A stretch of DNA of 64,000 bases, taken from contig CM055100.1 of NCBI GenBank assembly GCA_029204225.1, positions 193,001 to 257,000 on the forward strand, given 5' to 3'. Position 1 is the first letter of the stretch; each line of letters starts with the position of its first letter. Below are positions 45,311-59,104 of the stretch, in pieces. This DNA is from Diphasiastrum complanatum (taxonomy: Eukaryota; Streptophyta; Lycopodiopsida; Lycopodiales; Lycopodiaceae). The position numbers were made by a program, and so were the translations under genes. The notes under the pieces are model-generated. The model was given only the letters and a program-made list of their open reading frames with translations. It did no database searches and had not been told where the DNA came from.

Positions 45311-46191
45311 TCAATGGCCTCTACATTCAAGCCCGTTTGAGAACCTCCTGCGAAAACGTGTAATAATGTTTTCATAAAGAAAATGTACGACAGTCTTCGC
45401 ATTGGCGTCCTTTGTTGTCCAAGCCTCAACCCATTTAGTGGCGTAATCTGTGGCTATTAGGATACAACAAGCTTGGGTGTGTTTTGTTGCTGGGCTGATT
45501 GGTCCAACAAAGTCGATTCCCCATTTATGAAAGGCTTTGCCTTCTATAATGGGAGTCAAGGGTGTGAAGTTTGCTTTCATATTTTTCTTGGCTCGCTGGC
45601 AGACATCACGTGTTTTAATGACAACAAATGTGTCTTTAAATAATGATGGCCACCACAAGCCTACTTGAAGGATAATCTTAGTTGTCGCTTCAGTAGAGAA
45701 GTGACCGCTGCCAATGCCCTCATGAGCCTGAGATATGATAGGCCGTATCTCAGATTCATAAGCGCATCGTCGGATAATACCATCAACGCCCCTTTTGTAA
45801 AGTTGTCTTGCTATTAGTTGAAAGGGCACTGCTTTAAGCAAAAAAAATTCTTTTTGCAACCGTAATTCCTCTAATATTAACAGCCATCGAGCTATACGTC
45901 CCATTTTATAGAATTTATTAACAATATATAATAGGGCTTGATGGTTGGTATAGAAGACAAATGTTTGGCCTAGTAAATAATGTCTTAGATGTTGAACGAC
46001 ATAGACCATTGCCAATGCTTCTTGTTTGGTTGTGGTACAGCATGCACCAGTTGCCTGCTCAAGAAACGTATTGGGAAATCTTTGTCATACTCGTCCAGCT
46101 GTGCAAGAAGACCTCCAATGACATACTTATTGACGTTAGTATGCACGTGGAACTCTTTCGTGTAGTCTGGCGAACGGAGTATGGGTGCCAT
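45311..46191 (-). pseudogene. gypsy (Tat/Athila-like) RNase H and integrase
   Basis: Read in order: EFHVHTNVNKYVIGGLLAQL and VVQHLRHYLLGQTFVFYTNH (RNase H); then HEGIGSGHFSTEATTKIIL with WWPSLFKDTFVVIK and CQRAK (integrase zinc domain); then KWGIDFVGPISPATKHTQAC and IATDYATKWVEA (first two catalytic Asp blocks). FLYENIITRF is the expected next block, after which the frame fails and the catalytic Glu is not seen. The end of RNase H is shortened before RQLYKRGVDGIIRRC. IATDYATKWVEA is typical of the Tat/Athila branch. Confidence 0.88.
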
Positions 46192-46760
46192 GGGCAGGGG
46201 CTATTTGAGCAAGGAAATAACTGCTAAATCCATCCAAGAAGCTGAAAGCTTTAGCTCCTGCCATTTTCTCAAGGATTTGGGTCGTTAAAGCAAAGGGGAA
46301 ATGGTCTTTCTTCATAACCGCATTAAGATTTTTCAGATCGACACAGATACGAAGTTTGCCGTTTTTCTTGGGCATGACCACAATGGGTGATATCCAATCA
46401 GTATGTTGGACTTCATAGATGAAGCCAGCATCCAACAATTTCTTAATATCTTCAACGATTCTCTCGCAATAGACAGGGTTACATTTATATGGTTTAGCCC
46501 TAACAGGCTTAGCGTTGTCTTCTAAAAGAATCGTATGGACCGCTACTTCATGCAGATTCCTTTCATTTCTGTATAGTTCCATGCAAACACATCCCTGTAT
46601 TTGCAAAGTAAAGTTTCTTGATCATAAAGTTGATCTGACAAAAGGTGTGCACCAACATGAACTATTCGATCCATCTCCTCGTCAAGATCTTTAAGGTTGT
46701 CCTCTTATGATGATTGACCCTATTCCTATATCTTGGTGCCCATGAGAACCTAACGTCTCT
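46136..46760 (-). pseudogene. gypsy reverse transcriptase N-terminal half, core deleted
   Basis: The frame at 46,606-46,240 shows HTILLEDNAKPVRAKPYKCN, IKKLLDAGFIYEVQHTDWIS, PIVVMPKKNGKLRICVDLKN and FSFLDGFSSY. The last is the first catalytic block of gypsy RT. It then jumps to LAQIAPAHGTHTPFARLHER, where the YVDD region should be, so the second catalytic block has been deleted. Conserved sequence upstream is weak. Confidence 0.88.
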
Positions 46761-47442
46761 ACCGCCCATGTTTCGGAAGAAGGTTTTCTTTCCATGGATG
46801 ATGTTGAAATGATGAATGAACATGTACTCCTTTATCTAGATGCCCAACGTTATCTGCCAAAATCAATTCCACAAGAGATCAAGTCACCAGGGTCATTGGC
46901 TCACGTCCAACTGACATCCAAAGTACCCAACACACAAACATATAGGCCCAACCCCAAAGCATACACATGGGACGTGTATCCAGACAAAGTTTAGGATAAA
47001 ATAGATGGCGACATGATAAGTGAGGGAACAACACCGCCCAATCAAAAATCTCAAAAACCTTGGTTACAAAAAACTAAAATTATTGATACAAAATTAACCG
47101 AGCGTCAAAAAAAGATGCGTGAGAAGCAATGACGGACGTATCAATGTCTGTAGAAGATGGTAGAATATACACATCCTCTACAGCAGTTTCAATACGACAT
47201 TTGTTGGAATCAGCATAGTCAATAGTGATTAGTGGTTGACCCCAATTTATTATGTCTGTTGATCTTGTATAGTGACCTGTTGGTTGGATCGGGACACTAT
47301 ATGATTCGTCATAAGTTGTTGATGACCAATCATCATAAACTTTAGCAGGCTTTACATGGCCAGTTGAGTCAACAGTGACTCATTTGTCGTGATTGCCAAA
47401 GGTGATTTTGCTACATTTTGAATCTTGGACAATGCCTGCCAT
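46761..47442 (-). other. decayed gypsy sequence between protease and RT
   Basis: No clear domain. Its position between protease and RT implies it is degenerate pol sequence of the same element. Confidence 0.4.
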
Positions 47443-48018
47443 CTATAGCCAAGGTGTGCCAAGAAGCTGATAGGTATTTGCATCATCTAGTAAATCTAGA
47501 ATGACACAATCGATTACAAATTTGACACTCGCAATGCGAACATTGATATTCGATAAATGACCTATAGGGTCTGTAACTCGCTGATCAGCCATACGAAATT
47601 TGTAATGTAGCTGATCTAAGATATGGAACCCCCATGACTTTGCCAATGACAAAGCCATTATATTGACGCCTGATCCACTATCAAGAATATCGGACACTAC
47701 GAGATAGTCTTTATAGGTCATAGACAAGGTGATGCTAGTCCCCTTAGCAACACCTATATTAATCAGATTCATAGGAATTTGAGGAATTTGAGGAATTTCA
47801 GGAATCTCTTCTGGTTTTCGTTGTTTGTCAGAAATAGTAGGCAACTGAAAACTACGATGGATATAGCGTTGAAGCCCTGTGAAAGATTTTATCACGCTAT
47901 GGAATGGTATGGTGATTTGAGCTTGCAGGAGTTCAGAGAATACCTCAAGTCCCGGTAGGTATTGCTCTTTTCGGGGATTTGAGAAGATAACAGACCTTCC
48001 ATATTTTCTTCCTCTCAC
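47443..48018 (-). pseudogene. gypsy aspartic protease
   Basis: The frame contains TYKDYLVVSDILDSGSGVNI, with the active site DSGS in the usual DSG context, then FRMADQRVTDPIGHLSNINV and FVIDCVILDLLDD, ending in LLGTPWL. This is the retropepsin fold of gypsy elements: active site, flap region and the ILG-type helix. It is uninterrupted for 191 codons, but gag lies upstream in another frame. A Pro/Ile/Glu repeat (EIPEIPQIPQIP) precedes it. Confidence 0.88.
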
Positions 48019-48044
48019 AAAAGCTCATCTCTAAATTCATTGTA

Positions 48045-50020
48045 CTACCTTTGTTCCACTTTTGGGTCTGGATAATCTTTGGGTAAAGTGGAAGCTGTCA
48101 AGGGGCTTCCCTGATGGTCAACTGATTTGGCAATGTGTTGTTGTTGTTCTTTGTGTTGGCGTTGTGATCGGGTAAGAACTCTAACAGGTTCTAATGATAT
48201 ATGACGTGCTGGAGTAATCATGTTAGGTTGTTTAGGACAGTCTTTGAAACTGTGTTTGTGAACACAGTTTGGACACTCGACATGGTATTGGTTCTTAACT
48301 TTACAATCAACCACGAAGTGGCCAGTTTTGCCACAAATAAAACAGTGGTTGCTCATTGGTTCCGTGGCAATAGCATAACCATCTTGGATGGCTAGCTATG
48401 CTGGATTTTCTAAGTTTGTGAAATACTCTTCCCGTTTGCACCAGCATGAGTTGTCGCTTTGATATGGTTGAGAACTAGCAAATGGAAGTGTTGTATCGTG
48501 ATTGTAGGTGTGATCATAGGAGTTGTCCACAAGATGTGTTTTTGCAGATTCTCGAGGGTATCTATGTTTTTGTGCTCCTAGATCAGGTTGTCCCCTTGGA
48601 GGTGGACCTAAGAGTGCTAGCTGTGGTTGAGGTTCATGTCTAGACTGTCTGGGCAACTCTTGTATATGGATTTGGTTGTTTTGTAGTGGATAGTGCTGAT
48701 TTTGGTTTTGTGAAACAAACTATTGTCGAGGAGATTGATAATGCCCCCCTGACTAGTTGTGAGGATGGTTCCTCAAGTTATAATGGCAATAAAGTGAGGT
48801 ATGGCCCATAAAATCGTAGATGTCGCATTTGATCAAGGAAGTATCTGGGACTGGTTGGTATGATGGGCACTCATCGCCAGTGTGTGCACCTCGATAGTGA
48901 GGGCACCAAGTATTCTCTCGTCTATGATGGATTTGGCTAGTGGGTAACTGACCCGACATCGAGCTCTAGATAGACTTGAGAGTATTTTAAAACTCTTTCA
49001 TGAGTTTCTTCATTTGTTGCTGGTGTTGTTGGTTAAGCAAACTCCATTTGTGTTTTCCATAATTGTTCTCTTGTTTCCTCATTTGGTCAAGCTTCATGGA
49101 CAGCATGATGTGCTCTCCATTCACGTGGCTCATCGACATCTGATCCCTCGTCTTCTTCTCGAATGGCATCAGACATGGCTTTGTTTCAATGATGTGTATT
49201 CATCATTGGGGCAAAGTTCATGTCTTATCCATCATGGGAGTCCAACGAAAAACCAAATGATGAGCATAGATTCGGTTGGTTGTTCATGTACCTAACTTTC
49301 TAATCGTTTAAATTGTTCTATGTAATCACGTACTTTCTCATCTTTTGCCATTTTGATGTTACTCAGTTTGACAAAAGGACTTTCGATCAAACGAAAGGGC
49401 TTGAATCATTCGATGAATGCTTCCTTCAAGAGTGACCAGTCTTCACAATCAAGGTTAAAAAACCCTTCTCATGTTCGATCGATCATGGTCATCGAGAAGA
49501 GCTGGACCATGGCTTCTGGTGATGTCTCGCCATAGACATCACATGCATTCTCAAAGACTTGAAGAAATCTTTGAGGGTCAGTGTTGCCCTCGTACTTAGG
49601 TATATCTAACTTGGGAGTATTTTTTTCAATACGTGGAACATTATTTGCAAAAGCCCCATTTAAGTGAGCTCGTGCATGTGATGATTCGGCAGCGTGAAAG
49701 TGTGGGCGATCGTATGGAGATTCAAAACGCATGGGTTCCCATCTGTCAAATGGGTTGGTTGAGGGCTCCTGAACTTGGGACAGAATCCTAGAATATCTAT
49801 TGAATCGAGCCTGTTCAATAGATGGAGAAACCATCTCTGGTGGATAATCCTCTGTGGAATTCGGATCGTAAGGACGATCCATAACAAATCTAGAGTACCT
49901 TAGAATTGGGTAAGTAGGCCTCTTGTATTCTTTTAGGATGCGACGATGTAGGGTTGTGCAATATGCGAAAAATGCGACAGGTGTAGGGTACGAAAAAGCG
50001 AAAAAACGTGAACGTGACAC
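48045..50020 (-). pseudogene. gypsy gag with several zinc-finger motifs, frameshifted
   Basis: The first part (50,020-49,469) holds a basic N-terminus and the conserved gag start KLDIPKYEGNTDPQRFLQVF. Later frames contain CPHYRGAHTGDECPS (48,880 region) and CDIYDFMGHTSLYCHY. A final pair of knuckles at 48,350-48,230 reads CFICGKTGHFVVDC and CPNCVHKHSFKDC. Multiple knuckles are common in Tat/Athila-like gag. Stops and frame changes occur at about 49,460, 48,980 and 48,390. The matrix/capsid part between 49,460 and 49,000 is poorly conserved. Confidence 0.82.
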
Positions 50021-50530
50021 AAACTCAAAAAAAAAAAAAATGAGAAAAGTGACAATTTAGGGTTATGGCAAAAAGCGAAAAATGGACAATCTAGGCGTTG
50101 ATTAAAAAACGATAAACGTGACAATTTAGGCTTTGGTAAAAAAAAACGATAAATGCGACAAGTTAGGCTGTGGTAAAAACGGAAAAATGCAAAAGTCTCG
50201 GGTAGCAAAAAAAAAAGAGCAAAAACGAAGGTTTTAGTAACAAAGCGAATAATGCGAACGTATCGAGTGGCGAAAAAAGCGAAAGTTTTAAGCAATTGAA
50301 AAACCGAAAAACGCGAAGGTTTTGGGTGGTTGAAGAAATCGAAAAACGCGAAGTTTTAGGTTTTTAGGAAAAAGTGAAAAAGCGAAGATCTTGGGTGGAA
50401 AAAGTGAAGGTTTAGGGTTTTAGTAAAAATGCAAAAATGCGACAAAACTCAAAAAGTTGATGGAAAAAAAGGCAAAAACTTTAAGGCAAAAATCTAATGG
50501 AAAAAAAAGAAAAATCTGAAGGTTTTGACA
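50021..50530. repeat. degenerate tandem repeat of GCGAAAAA-type units in the gypsy leader
   Basis: Units of about 30-35 bases, roughly AAAAAGCGAAAAATGCGAAGGTTTTGGG, follow one another with many changes. They lie between the gag start and the second repeat block, in the region expected to be the untranslated leader. Confidence 0.75.
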
Positions 50531-50754
50531 AAAATTTGGTCTGTGGCAAAAATCCGTGAACAACGTTTTTATTGTTTTATATTATTCTGAACAAGAGATA
50601 TTAGTCACAGGCTAATAATGTTGGGTGTCCAAATGGCACAATTTTTATGTAGGGATTTTTACACGAAACTGAGTTAAGAATTGTGGTGATTAACAAATAC
50701 TGGAACCTAGTCAAGTATAGAGTTGACGTTTGTTTTGGAGTTGACTCGGTCAAG

Positions 50755-51390
50755 ATTCCAAATTCAAGCCCTCGGTTGAGATTTGATATACTGTGTCGGT
50801 TGAGATCTGATGTAGATTGTCAATTGAGATCTGATATATAATGTCGGTTGAGATTTGATAGAAGACACTCAGTCGAGATCGTGACAAATACCCTCGGTTG
50901 AGATTCAAACGAATGCCCTCGGTTGAGAGTTCGACGAAAGACCTCGGTCGAGATTTAAAAAAATGACCTCAACCTCGGTTGAGATTTGATAGAAGACACT
51001 CGGTCGAGATCATGACAAATACCCTCAGTTGATATCCGAATGAATGTCCTTGGTTGAGAGTTGGACGAAAGACCTCGGTCAAGATTTGAACAAATGACCT
51101 CGATTGAGAATTGAACAAAAGACTTCGGTTGAGATTTGAACAAATGACCTCGGTTGAGATTTGAACAGAAGGCTTCGGTTGAGATTGTCACTAACGTCTC
51201 TGGTTGAGATTTGACAGAAGGCTCCGATTGAGATTTGACAAAAGTCTCCAGTCGAGATTTGATAGAAGGCTCCGGTCGAGATTTCACAGAAAGACCACGG
51301 GAAGACACGGTCGAGGTATTAATGGAAAGCTCGATTGAGATCTGATCGATGAGTATCGTTTGAGATTTAAAATCAGGACGTGGCAAAAAA
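50755..51390. repeat. minisatellite, CTCGGTTGAGATTTGA units of about 25-32 bp
   Basis: More than fifteen degenerate copies of a unit built on CTCGGTTGAGATTTGA followed by a variable AC-rich part (ACAAATGAC, TAGAAGACA). The array sits in the leader of the minus-strand gypsy, between the primer-binding site and gag. In one minus-strand frame it reads as a repetitive Ser/Lys/Pro-rich string, which is probably not a real protein. Confidence 0.9.
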
Positions 51391-51417
51391 TTTCTGGTAG
51401 GGATTGCTCAAGAGTTG

Positions 51418-51580
51418 TCATGTGGATTCAATAGGAAATGAAACAAGGCTTGGTCCGGTCCGGTCCAAACGTGAGTCGTAGAGCTTGATCAAGAATTGTC
51501 GTGTGGTTTCAATAGAAAATGAAACAAGGCTCGGTCCAGTCCAGACGTGAGTCGTGGAGCTCGGCCAGGTAAGGATCATG
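51418..51580. repeat. about 80-bp unit present twice in tandem
   Basis: GGATTCAATAGGAAATGAAA with AGGCTTGGTCCGGTCCGG and GTGAGTCGTAGAGCT recurs one unit later with a few changes. It is part of the same leader. Confidence 0.85.
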
Positions 51581-51721
51581 AAGGCTCGATCAAAAACATA
51601 ATTGTACATCAGTCGAGACCAAAGTGATGAGCTATGTGAGAATGCATATGTGAGCTTTTAGATAGATGGTTTGGCAGCATAGATCGGAATGCTTTGATGT
51701 TTATAAGTGTCTGTGTAGCGG

Positions 51722-51735
51722 TAAGAATGGCGCCA
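51722..51735 (-). other. putative primer-binding site of the minus-strand gypsy
   Basis: Minus-strand TGGCGCCATTCTTACC lies two bases after a CA dinucleotide that could end the 5' LTR. TGGCGCC is the first part of the tRNA-Asp-type site common in Tat/Athila elements; the rest does not match that site. A 5' LTR would therefore begin at 51,738 and extend right. Confidence 0.5.
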
Positions 51736-51737
51736 AA

Positions 51738-52185
51738 TGTTCAAGATTCCAGCCAGAACCTGTGAACATGGATCTTATTTTATTTCTCTTCTTAGGTGGT
51801 TTCCGCTCTGGAAACCGGGTGTTTATGCCCGTTTCAAGAACTTAGTTCTTTTTAGTTAGGAAATCTAATTCAAAATTGTTTCTAGGCAGATAGTTTGTCA
51901 GTTCAATGCTTGTATTCCCAGCTTGTCAGTGGGATGAAACAGTTTTGTCCAAACCAGCTACATGCATTTACAAGCCATTTAACCAATCCTTGCTCAACAA
52001 ATTAGCATTTTGAATCACAGAGTAATCTACAAATCTATCTACTAAACTAATTTAAGAAATCAAGGAACAATACAACATCAAGATTAATTAACACAACAAA
52101 AACAAGAATCAAGAAAGCTAACTACCTAACAATATTCTAGCATCCCAAGAATCAAGAAATACACCTCTCTTGATGCTTGGAATGC
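51738..52185 (-). mobile_element. candidate 5' LTR of the minus-strand gypsy, right end undefined
   Basis: Follows the putative primer-binding site. It includes CTGGAAACCGGGTG and an AT-rich part. No second copy was identified in the window, so it is named from position only. Confidence 0.35.
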
Positions 52186-52455
52186 CCAAGAACAATCAAG
52201 GACATGATTGTTAGTGAATATGCAAGATCTGATCCACAATCTCAGCCTATTTAGTTTATCTGGATGCTGAAAATTACAAAATCAAGAAACAAGAAAGCTA
52301 ATCCACATCTACATTCCACATTGTAGTAAAGAAACTAGGAAACTAGATTATTCCACAACCACAATAAGGAAATCAAAGCATGTTCATAGGAATTTCACTC
52401 AAGACAATAGCCATGAACAAGGAGCTTCTCAATTTTCAAGAACTCGTGGAGGATC
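52186..52455 (+). repeat. direct repeat, right copy (partner 44,447-44,722)
   Basis: Starts CCAAGAACAATCAAGGACA after unrelated sequence and ends GGAGGATCTTCTTT. It contains the same fragment of gypsy integrase end and 3' untranslated sequence as the left copy. Confidence 0.9.
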
Positions 52456-53323
52456 TTCTTTGGTCGTAGATCTTTGTCTATCCATTCGTATATCTCATGT
52501 ATCATCTGACGAATCAACTTTTGAATCTCTCACTCCATTCAATCGCTCATTCACATACATAACAACTGGAAGATCTTGCATTATTCTATCTTGAGCATGA
52601 AGTTGTTGACTATCTGTACTTGGAATCTTGTGTATTTCTACAGAGTGTCATCTTTTTCACATTTTATGTGAAGCAGTGTCGCATTTCTAGAAGTGCCTAA
52701 AATGGCCTATAACCGAGTTAACACAAGTGTCGCAAAACACTTAGTTGCTCAAAATGGTCCGAAGATGACAAAGGCAACAGTGTCGGGTTTTTCACCTGTG
52801 GAAATTTCTGAGTAAAAATGCAGACTATAGCGAGAATCAGTGTAAAAATGTGGACTGTTGAGAGAGTGATTTACATGAAATGGAAGGAGGGCAACTAGGA
52901 TGAGTAGGAGTAAGATTAAACTCCAACACTATGAATCTGAACTGCAATTGAGATTTATCATATCTACTAAAGTAGAATGTTTATCTCTAGACAATGGCTT
53001 TGTCAAAATATCATACAACATATTGTCTGTATGACAGTAACTTAGCACAGCCTCTTGGTCCTGAATCTTCTCTCTAAGAAAATGAAATTGAACTTCTATA
53101 TGCTTAGTTCTTATTATGAGTTCGTGGGTTCATAGATGGAGCTATGCAGCTCTGATTGTCACACTAGAGTATTGTTGGACCGATCTTTGGGAATTGTAGA
53201 TCCTGTAGTGGTCTTTTGAGCCAAATTATCTCTTTTACTGTTGATGTAGCTGCAACGTATTCGGATTTAGTAGAGGACAATGAAATGCATTTCTGCTTTC
53301 TGTTGTTCTATGAAATGGGTCCT
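52456..53323. other. no complete gene; probable copia C-terminus decay
   Basis: The part at 52,950-53,320 lies where the RNase H end of the next copia element should be, but no conserved block could be read with confidence. Confidence 0.35.
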
Positions 53324-54410
53324 CTACAAGAAAACAAATATATCTTGATGTGGGTTTCCAGGTACCACGTCTCCTGACCAGTCTAAATCTAAATAGGTGA
53401 CTAAAGTGAGTGCAGCTTCTGTATTACCATCATAGCTCAAAGCATAGTGCTTTGTAGCTTGAATGTACTTCAGTACTCTTTGTAGAGCCTTCCAATGTTG
53501 TAAGCCCAGATTGCACATGTATTGAGCCAATGTGCTTCCTGCATATGCTAGATCAGGTCATGTGTAGATCATGGAATACATTATAGTTCCTATGATAGAC
53601 TGATAAGAATACTTGTTCATTTCTTGCTAATTTGCTTGAATTCTGGGACACATCTCTGTAGATCTCCATACCAAGTAGATAATGGACTGGGCCTAAATCA
53701 GTCATCTCAAATTCTGATAAAAGCAAAGACTTGGCTTCACGCAGCAATTAATTTGAATAATCAAAGAATCATCAACGTATAATGCTATTATAACATAGCT
53801 TAGCCTCTTTCGTTTGAGATACACATTAGAGTCTGCGGAGCAAGAAGTGAAATTATGCTGCAACAAGAAGTGGTTGATTCTTTCATACCAGGTGTGGGGA
53901 GCTTGCTTGAGGCCATATAGTGCCTTGTGCGATTTACATACCAAATGCTCTTGGCCTTGAAGGATGTAACCTTTTGGTTATTATATGAATATGTCTTCTT
54001 GTATATAACCGTGAAGAAACGTTGTCTAGACGTTCGTCTGGTGAATGTCCAAATCCTTTGCAGCAGCTATAGCCAACAAGGTGCAAATAGATTGATGCTT
54101 TACCACTGGATTGAAGGTGCTAGTGTAATCTATTCCATAAACTTGATCAAATCCTTTAACCACTAATTGAGTTTTCCATTTGGATATTGATCCATCTGGC
54201 TTAAACTTTAGCTTGAAGACCCACTTAGAGTCAATAAGTTTAATACTTACAGGAGAAGTAACAACATTTCAGGTCTTGTTATTCATCAATGAATGGTACT
54301 CAGCATCCATGGCAGCTTTCTATTCATCTGCATTGGGCATTGACAGCGCTTCTGCAATAGTGGCAGGTTCATCATGACTGATGAACGCCTGAGGGACAAA
54401 ATGATCAGGT
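53324..54410 (-). pseudogene. copia reverse transcriptase and RNase H, broken
   Basis: Blocks in order on the minus strand: SHKALYGLKQAPHTWYERIN and YVIIALYVDDSLII (RT second catalytic block with YVDD intact, 53,940-53,710); SEFEMTDLGPVHYLLGMEIY (53,720-53,650); LQHWKALQRVLKYIQATKHY and LVTYLDLDWSGD (53,500-53,370, RNase H start). Short frames separated by stops and shifts cover the whole stretch. The parts upstream (54,410-53,950) read poorly, though the first RT block lies there by position. Confidence 0.88.
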
Positions 54411-55530
54411 TATTGTCGTTCTCTTGTAGACCTTCGAACTACAGGTGCTTGAGTGGATGTTCCTCCTGGGTAGATGACAAGGACAGCTTCAGCTTGTGGT
54501 TGAACAATCGTGGGTCTGGACCCATCGATGGTGAGTGGAGATGTTGGGACAAAATCCTGCATTTGAACATTCGTAGGTCGATGCCTATCGATGGAGAATG
54601 GATCTGCTGTGACAGACTCTTGCATTTGCTGCTTCTGCTTGAAATCATGGAATTTGTCTTCAAGGAAGACAATGTTGCGGCTTACTGAAATCTAACTTCT
54701 CTCAATATCATAAATGCGATAATCCTTGTGTGACATTGAATAGCCAATAAAAATATATTTACAGCTTACTGGGTCTAGTTTCTTCCTCAGATCATACGAT
54801 ATTTAAGCATAGCAGAGGCATCTAAATACATGTAAGTGTTTCAGACCTAGTTTGTAGTTGTAGTAGGCTTCAAACGGTGTCTTGGAGTCGACTGCCTTTG
54901 TGTTGGAATAATTTTGCAGATAGCAAGCTGTAGAAACTGCTTCAGCCCAAAAAATCTTGGGCAGTTGAGCGTTGACAGTCATGGATCGTGCAGTTTCCAA
55001 TAGTGTTCGGTTCTTTTGCTCAGCTACGCCATTATGCTGTGGAGTGTAGCTGGTTGTGAACTGATGGTGTATGCCACATGATGATAAGCATTTGATAGGT
55101 ACTCTCCCCCTAAATCAGACCGCAGGGCCTTGATTCTTTGACCAGTCTGATTCTCAACATATTGCTTGAATTATTTGAAACAATTGAATGCTTCTGACTT
55201 GTTCTTTATGAACATAATTCTGGTGAACCAGGAGTAGTCATCAATGAATGTGATAGAATATAGAGCTTGACCCAAAGAGGGTACGCTCACATAAGTCATT
55301 GTGAAGTAGTGACAGAATGGATTTTGCTCTCCTGGCTTGTCCTCTTGAAAATTTTGTTCTAGGTTATTTCCCTAGTAAACAGTTCACAGACAATCCGATT
55401 AGCTGTAGAAGCAGCATTGATATTTATACCCTTGACCAATTTGTTATGATGCATGTACAAGATTGAACGCATATTCAAATGACATAGTCTTTGATGCCAA
55501 ACATGAGCATCAGAGTTACTCATCATCAAT
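54411..55530 (-). pseudogene. copia linker and integrase relic
   Basis: At 55,000-54,803 is METARSMTVNAQLPKIFWAE, AVSTACYLQNYSNTKAVDSK, PFEAYYNYKLGLKHLHVFRC: the end of the integrase core and the start of the C-terminal part. Further up, 55,530-55,010 shows damaged pieces of the zinc domain and core with many stops. A Pro/Gln-rich linker lies at 54,672-54,410. Gag and protease are absent, since the relic ends at the (GA)n tract. Confidence 0.8.
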
Positions 55531-55583
55531 AATAGTACATCGACTGGTAGTAAACAGAGCTCTATAGCCTTGATCAGTGATCT

Positions 55584-56340
<757 letters not shown>

Positions 56341-56759
56341 AGAGAATGAGCTAAAGGTGCTTAAAAAATAGTTTCATGTCGTTCTAGAGTTTTCTACTAC
56401 TCTAGACAATAACATCCCTCTCATTTTTTAATATTTTATTATATAAGCTTTCTATTATTTGCCTCTACCATTCCCGGCTCCCCCCTCTCAAATCTCAACA
56501 TTCTTCACTGTTATCAGCTCGCGTTGGAGGAAAACAAAAGCATTATTGTTTTTGTTGTCCTTACCGATTTTGTATAGGTAAAGGACTTTGGCTATTTTGT
56601 GACACTTTTGGGAGTCCTCCACTCCCCTTTGTTGCCAGGCTCTGCGCCATTATCAATTTTTCCCAAGATCGACGCTTCCACTTGGAACTAGATCACATGC
56701 ATGATCCCCCTCTTTTCGTTCCAACCCCGTTTCTCCCTTCATGTTCACAACACACATAG

Positions 56760-57330
56760 GCACGATACGCACTTGAATACAAGCTAGCTACACCGCCCGA
56801 ACTTGCATCAGAAGTGCTCGCTGAACATATCAAACATTACATCACCACCACCTCTGCCCTTCCAGAGGCCCTTCGCCAAGCCTACCGGCAGCTCGAGACC
56901 CTCTACCATGACCAACATCAATACCATCCCGCCACCCTTATCTCAGACTTTCTCTTTATTGAATCCACCACCGCCATTGACTACCAACAACTCTAGTTAA
57001 CATTCTCCCATTTCAACCTCTGAATGGGCGAAGATCGCACCTTTGACCATGATCTCTAGTATGCCACATAGATCAACGCCACCACTGCCCCCATCCAACC
57101 TAATCCCAACATGCCCGAACTTTAGTTCACTTCCCCACCTCACGCCACATCTCCACCATGTGCCCCCGCCACAAATCACTTTCCCATCTCACACAACTTC
57201 TCCACCTGCCACCTCATCTCCCATACTAGTTAGCCTACCTTCCACCTCCACTTTTTCGTTGCGCAATGCTGATCTTACTGGTGCATTTGGTGGTGCATAC
57301 GTTGAAGACATGGAGACACTATTTATATGG
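56760..57330 (+). pseudogene. second amber-interrupted open frame, unrecognised
   Basis: A frame reads LASEVLAEHIKHYITTTSAL, PEALRQAYRQLETLYHDQHQ and YHPATLISDFLFIEST. It continues through TAG/TGA stops into GEDRTFDHDL, INATTAPIQPNPNMPEL and a Pro/Thr/Ser/His-rich end. Most stops are TAG where Gln would fit. It may be the continuation of the frame at 55,798 after a gap, and with it the relic of one element. No known domain was recognised. Confidence 0.4.
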
Positions 57331-57406
57331 TAGTCAATTTATAGTGTGCTCAGATCACCAACCAATGAAGTATTTCTGTAATCATAAAGACCTTAGGGGT
57401 TGAAAA

Positions 57407-57903
57407 TGTCATGCCCATGATTGGTCTCGGGCAGCGTGTCCACACCAGGGACCGGTAGACCAACAACCCGTAAGTTAATTGTGACTATAAGGGAATTGGG
57501 GCCCTTATGTGTACATGGTCATAATTAATGGTTGTAGGCCTAAACACTTGATGGTGGATTTGTATGGGTCTATCAGTGAGTCATTGGGGAACTAGATGAC
57601 GTGGCCCAGATAGGCTGTAGAGGTGTCTAGTGAGGTGTCACAGTGCACTACTAGTGGTGCATGGGCCTTGGAGGGTATAAGTATACCTATTGGCCTCACA
57701 CTAATGTATGCTTGATAGCTTGACCGGTGGCAGGATGCTGCTGGTGTGATGCCTCATTCCTTTATGAGTGATTGATCCATAGCTTGGGGGCTAGATCCAT
57801 TCGATCTAGGTTTGGTTGGGTTGGTTTGTCCACCATCAGGTTCCCTTGTGTTGCTTGTGATTGGCATGCTTGGAATAGGATCCTTGGATTGAGGACTTTA
57901 TAT
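57407..57903 (+). mobile_element. gypsy-type LTR followed by a primer-binding site
   Basis: A purine-rich stretch (TTAGGGGTTGAAAA) precedes TGTCATGCCCATGATTGG, so this end looks like a PPT-LTR junction. The other end lies just before a primer-binding site at 57,904, so the segment can be the 5' LTR of a downstream element or an LTR shared by two. The start is similar in style to the LTR at 33,283 (TGTCACGTCC). The exact right end is unclear because no CA precedes the site. Confidence 0.65.
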
Positions 57904-57916
57904 TGGTATCAGAGCC
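57904..57916 (+). other. primer-binding site (initiator tRNA-Met)
   Basis: TGGTATCAGAGCC, identical to the site of the gypsy at 14,472-17,915 but on the plus strand. No recognisable gag follows it. Confidence 0.9.

Positions 57917-59104
<1,188 letters not shown>

Noticed and set aside
50955-51386. 143-codon open frame in the minisatellite
   Set aside because: It is a translation of the tandem CTCGGTTGAGATTTGA repeat; its Ser/Lys/Pro string has no domain character.
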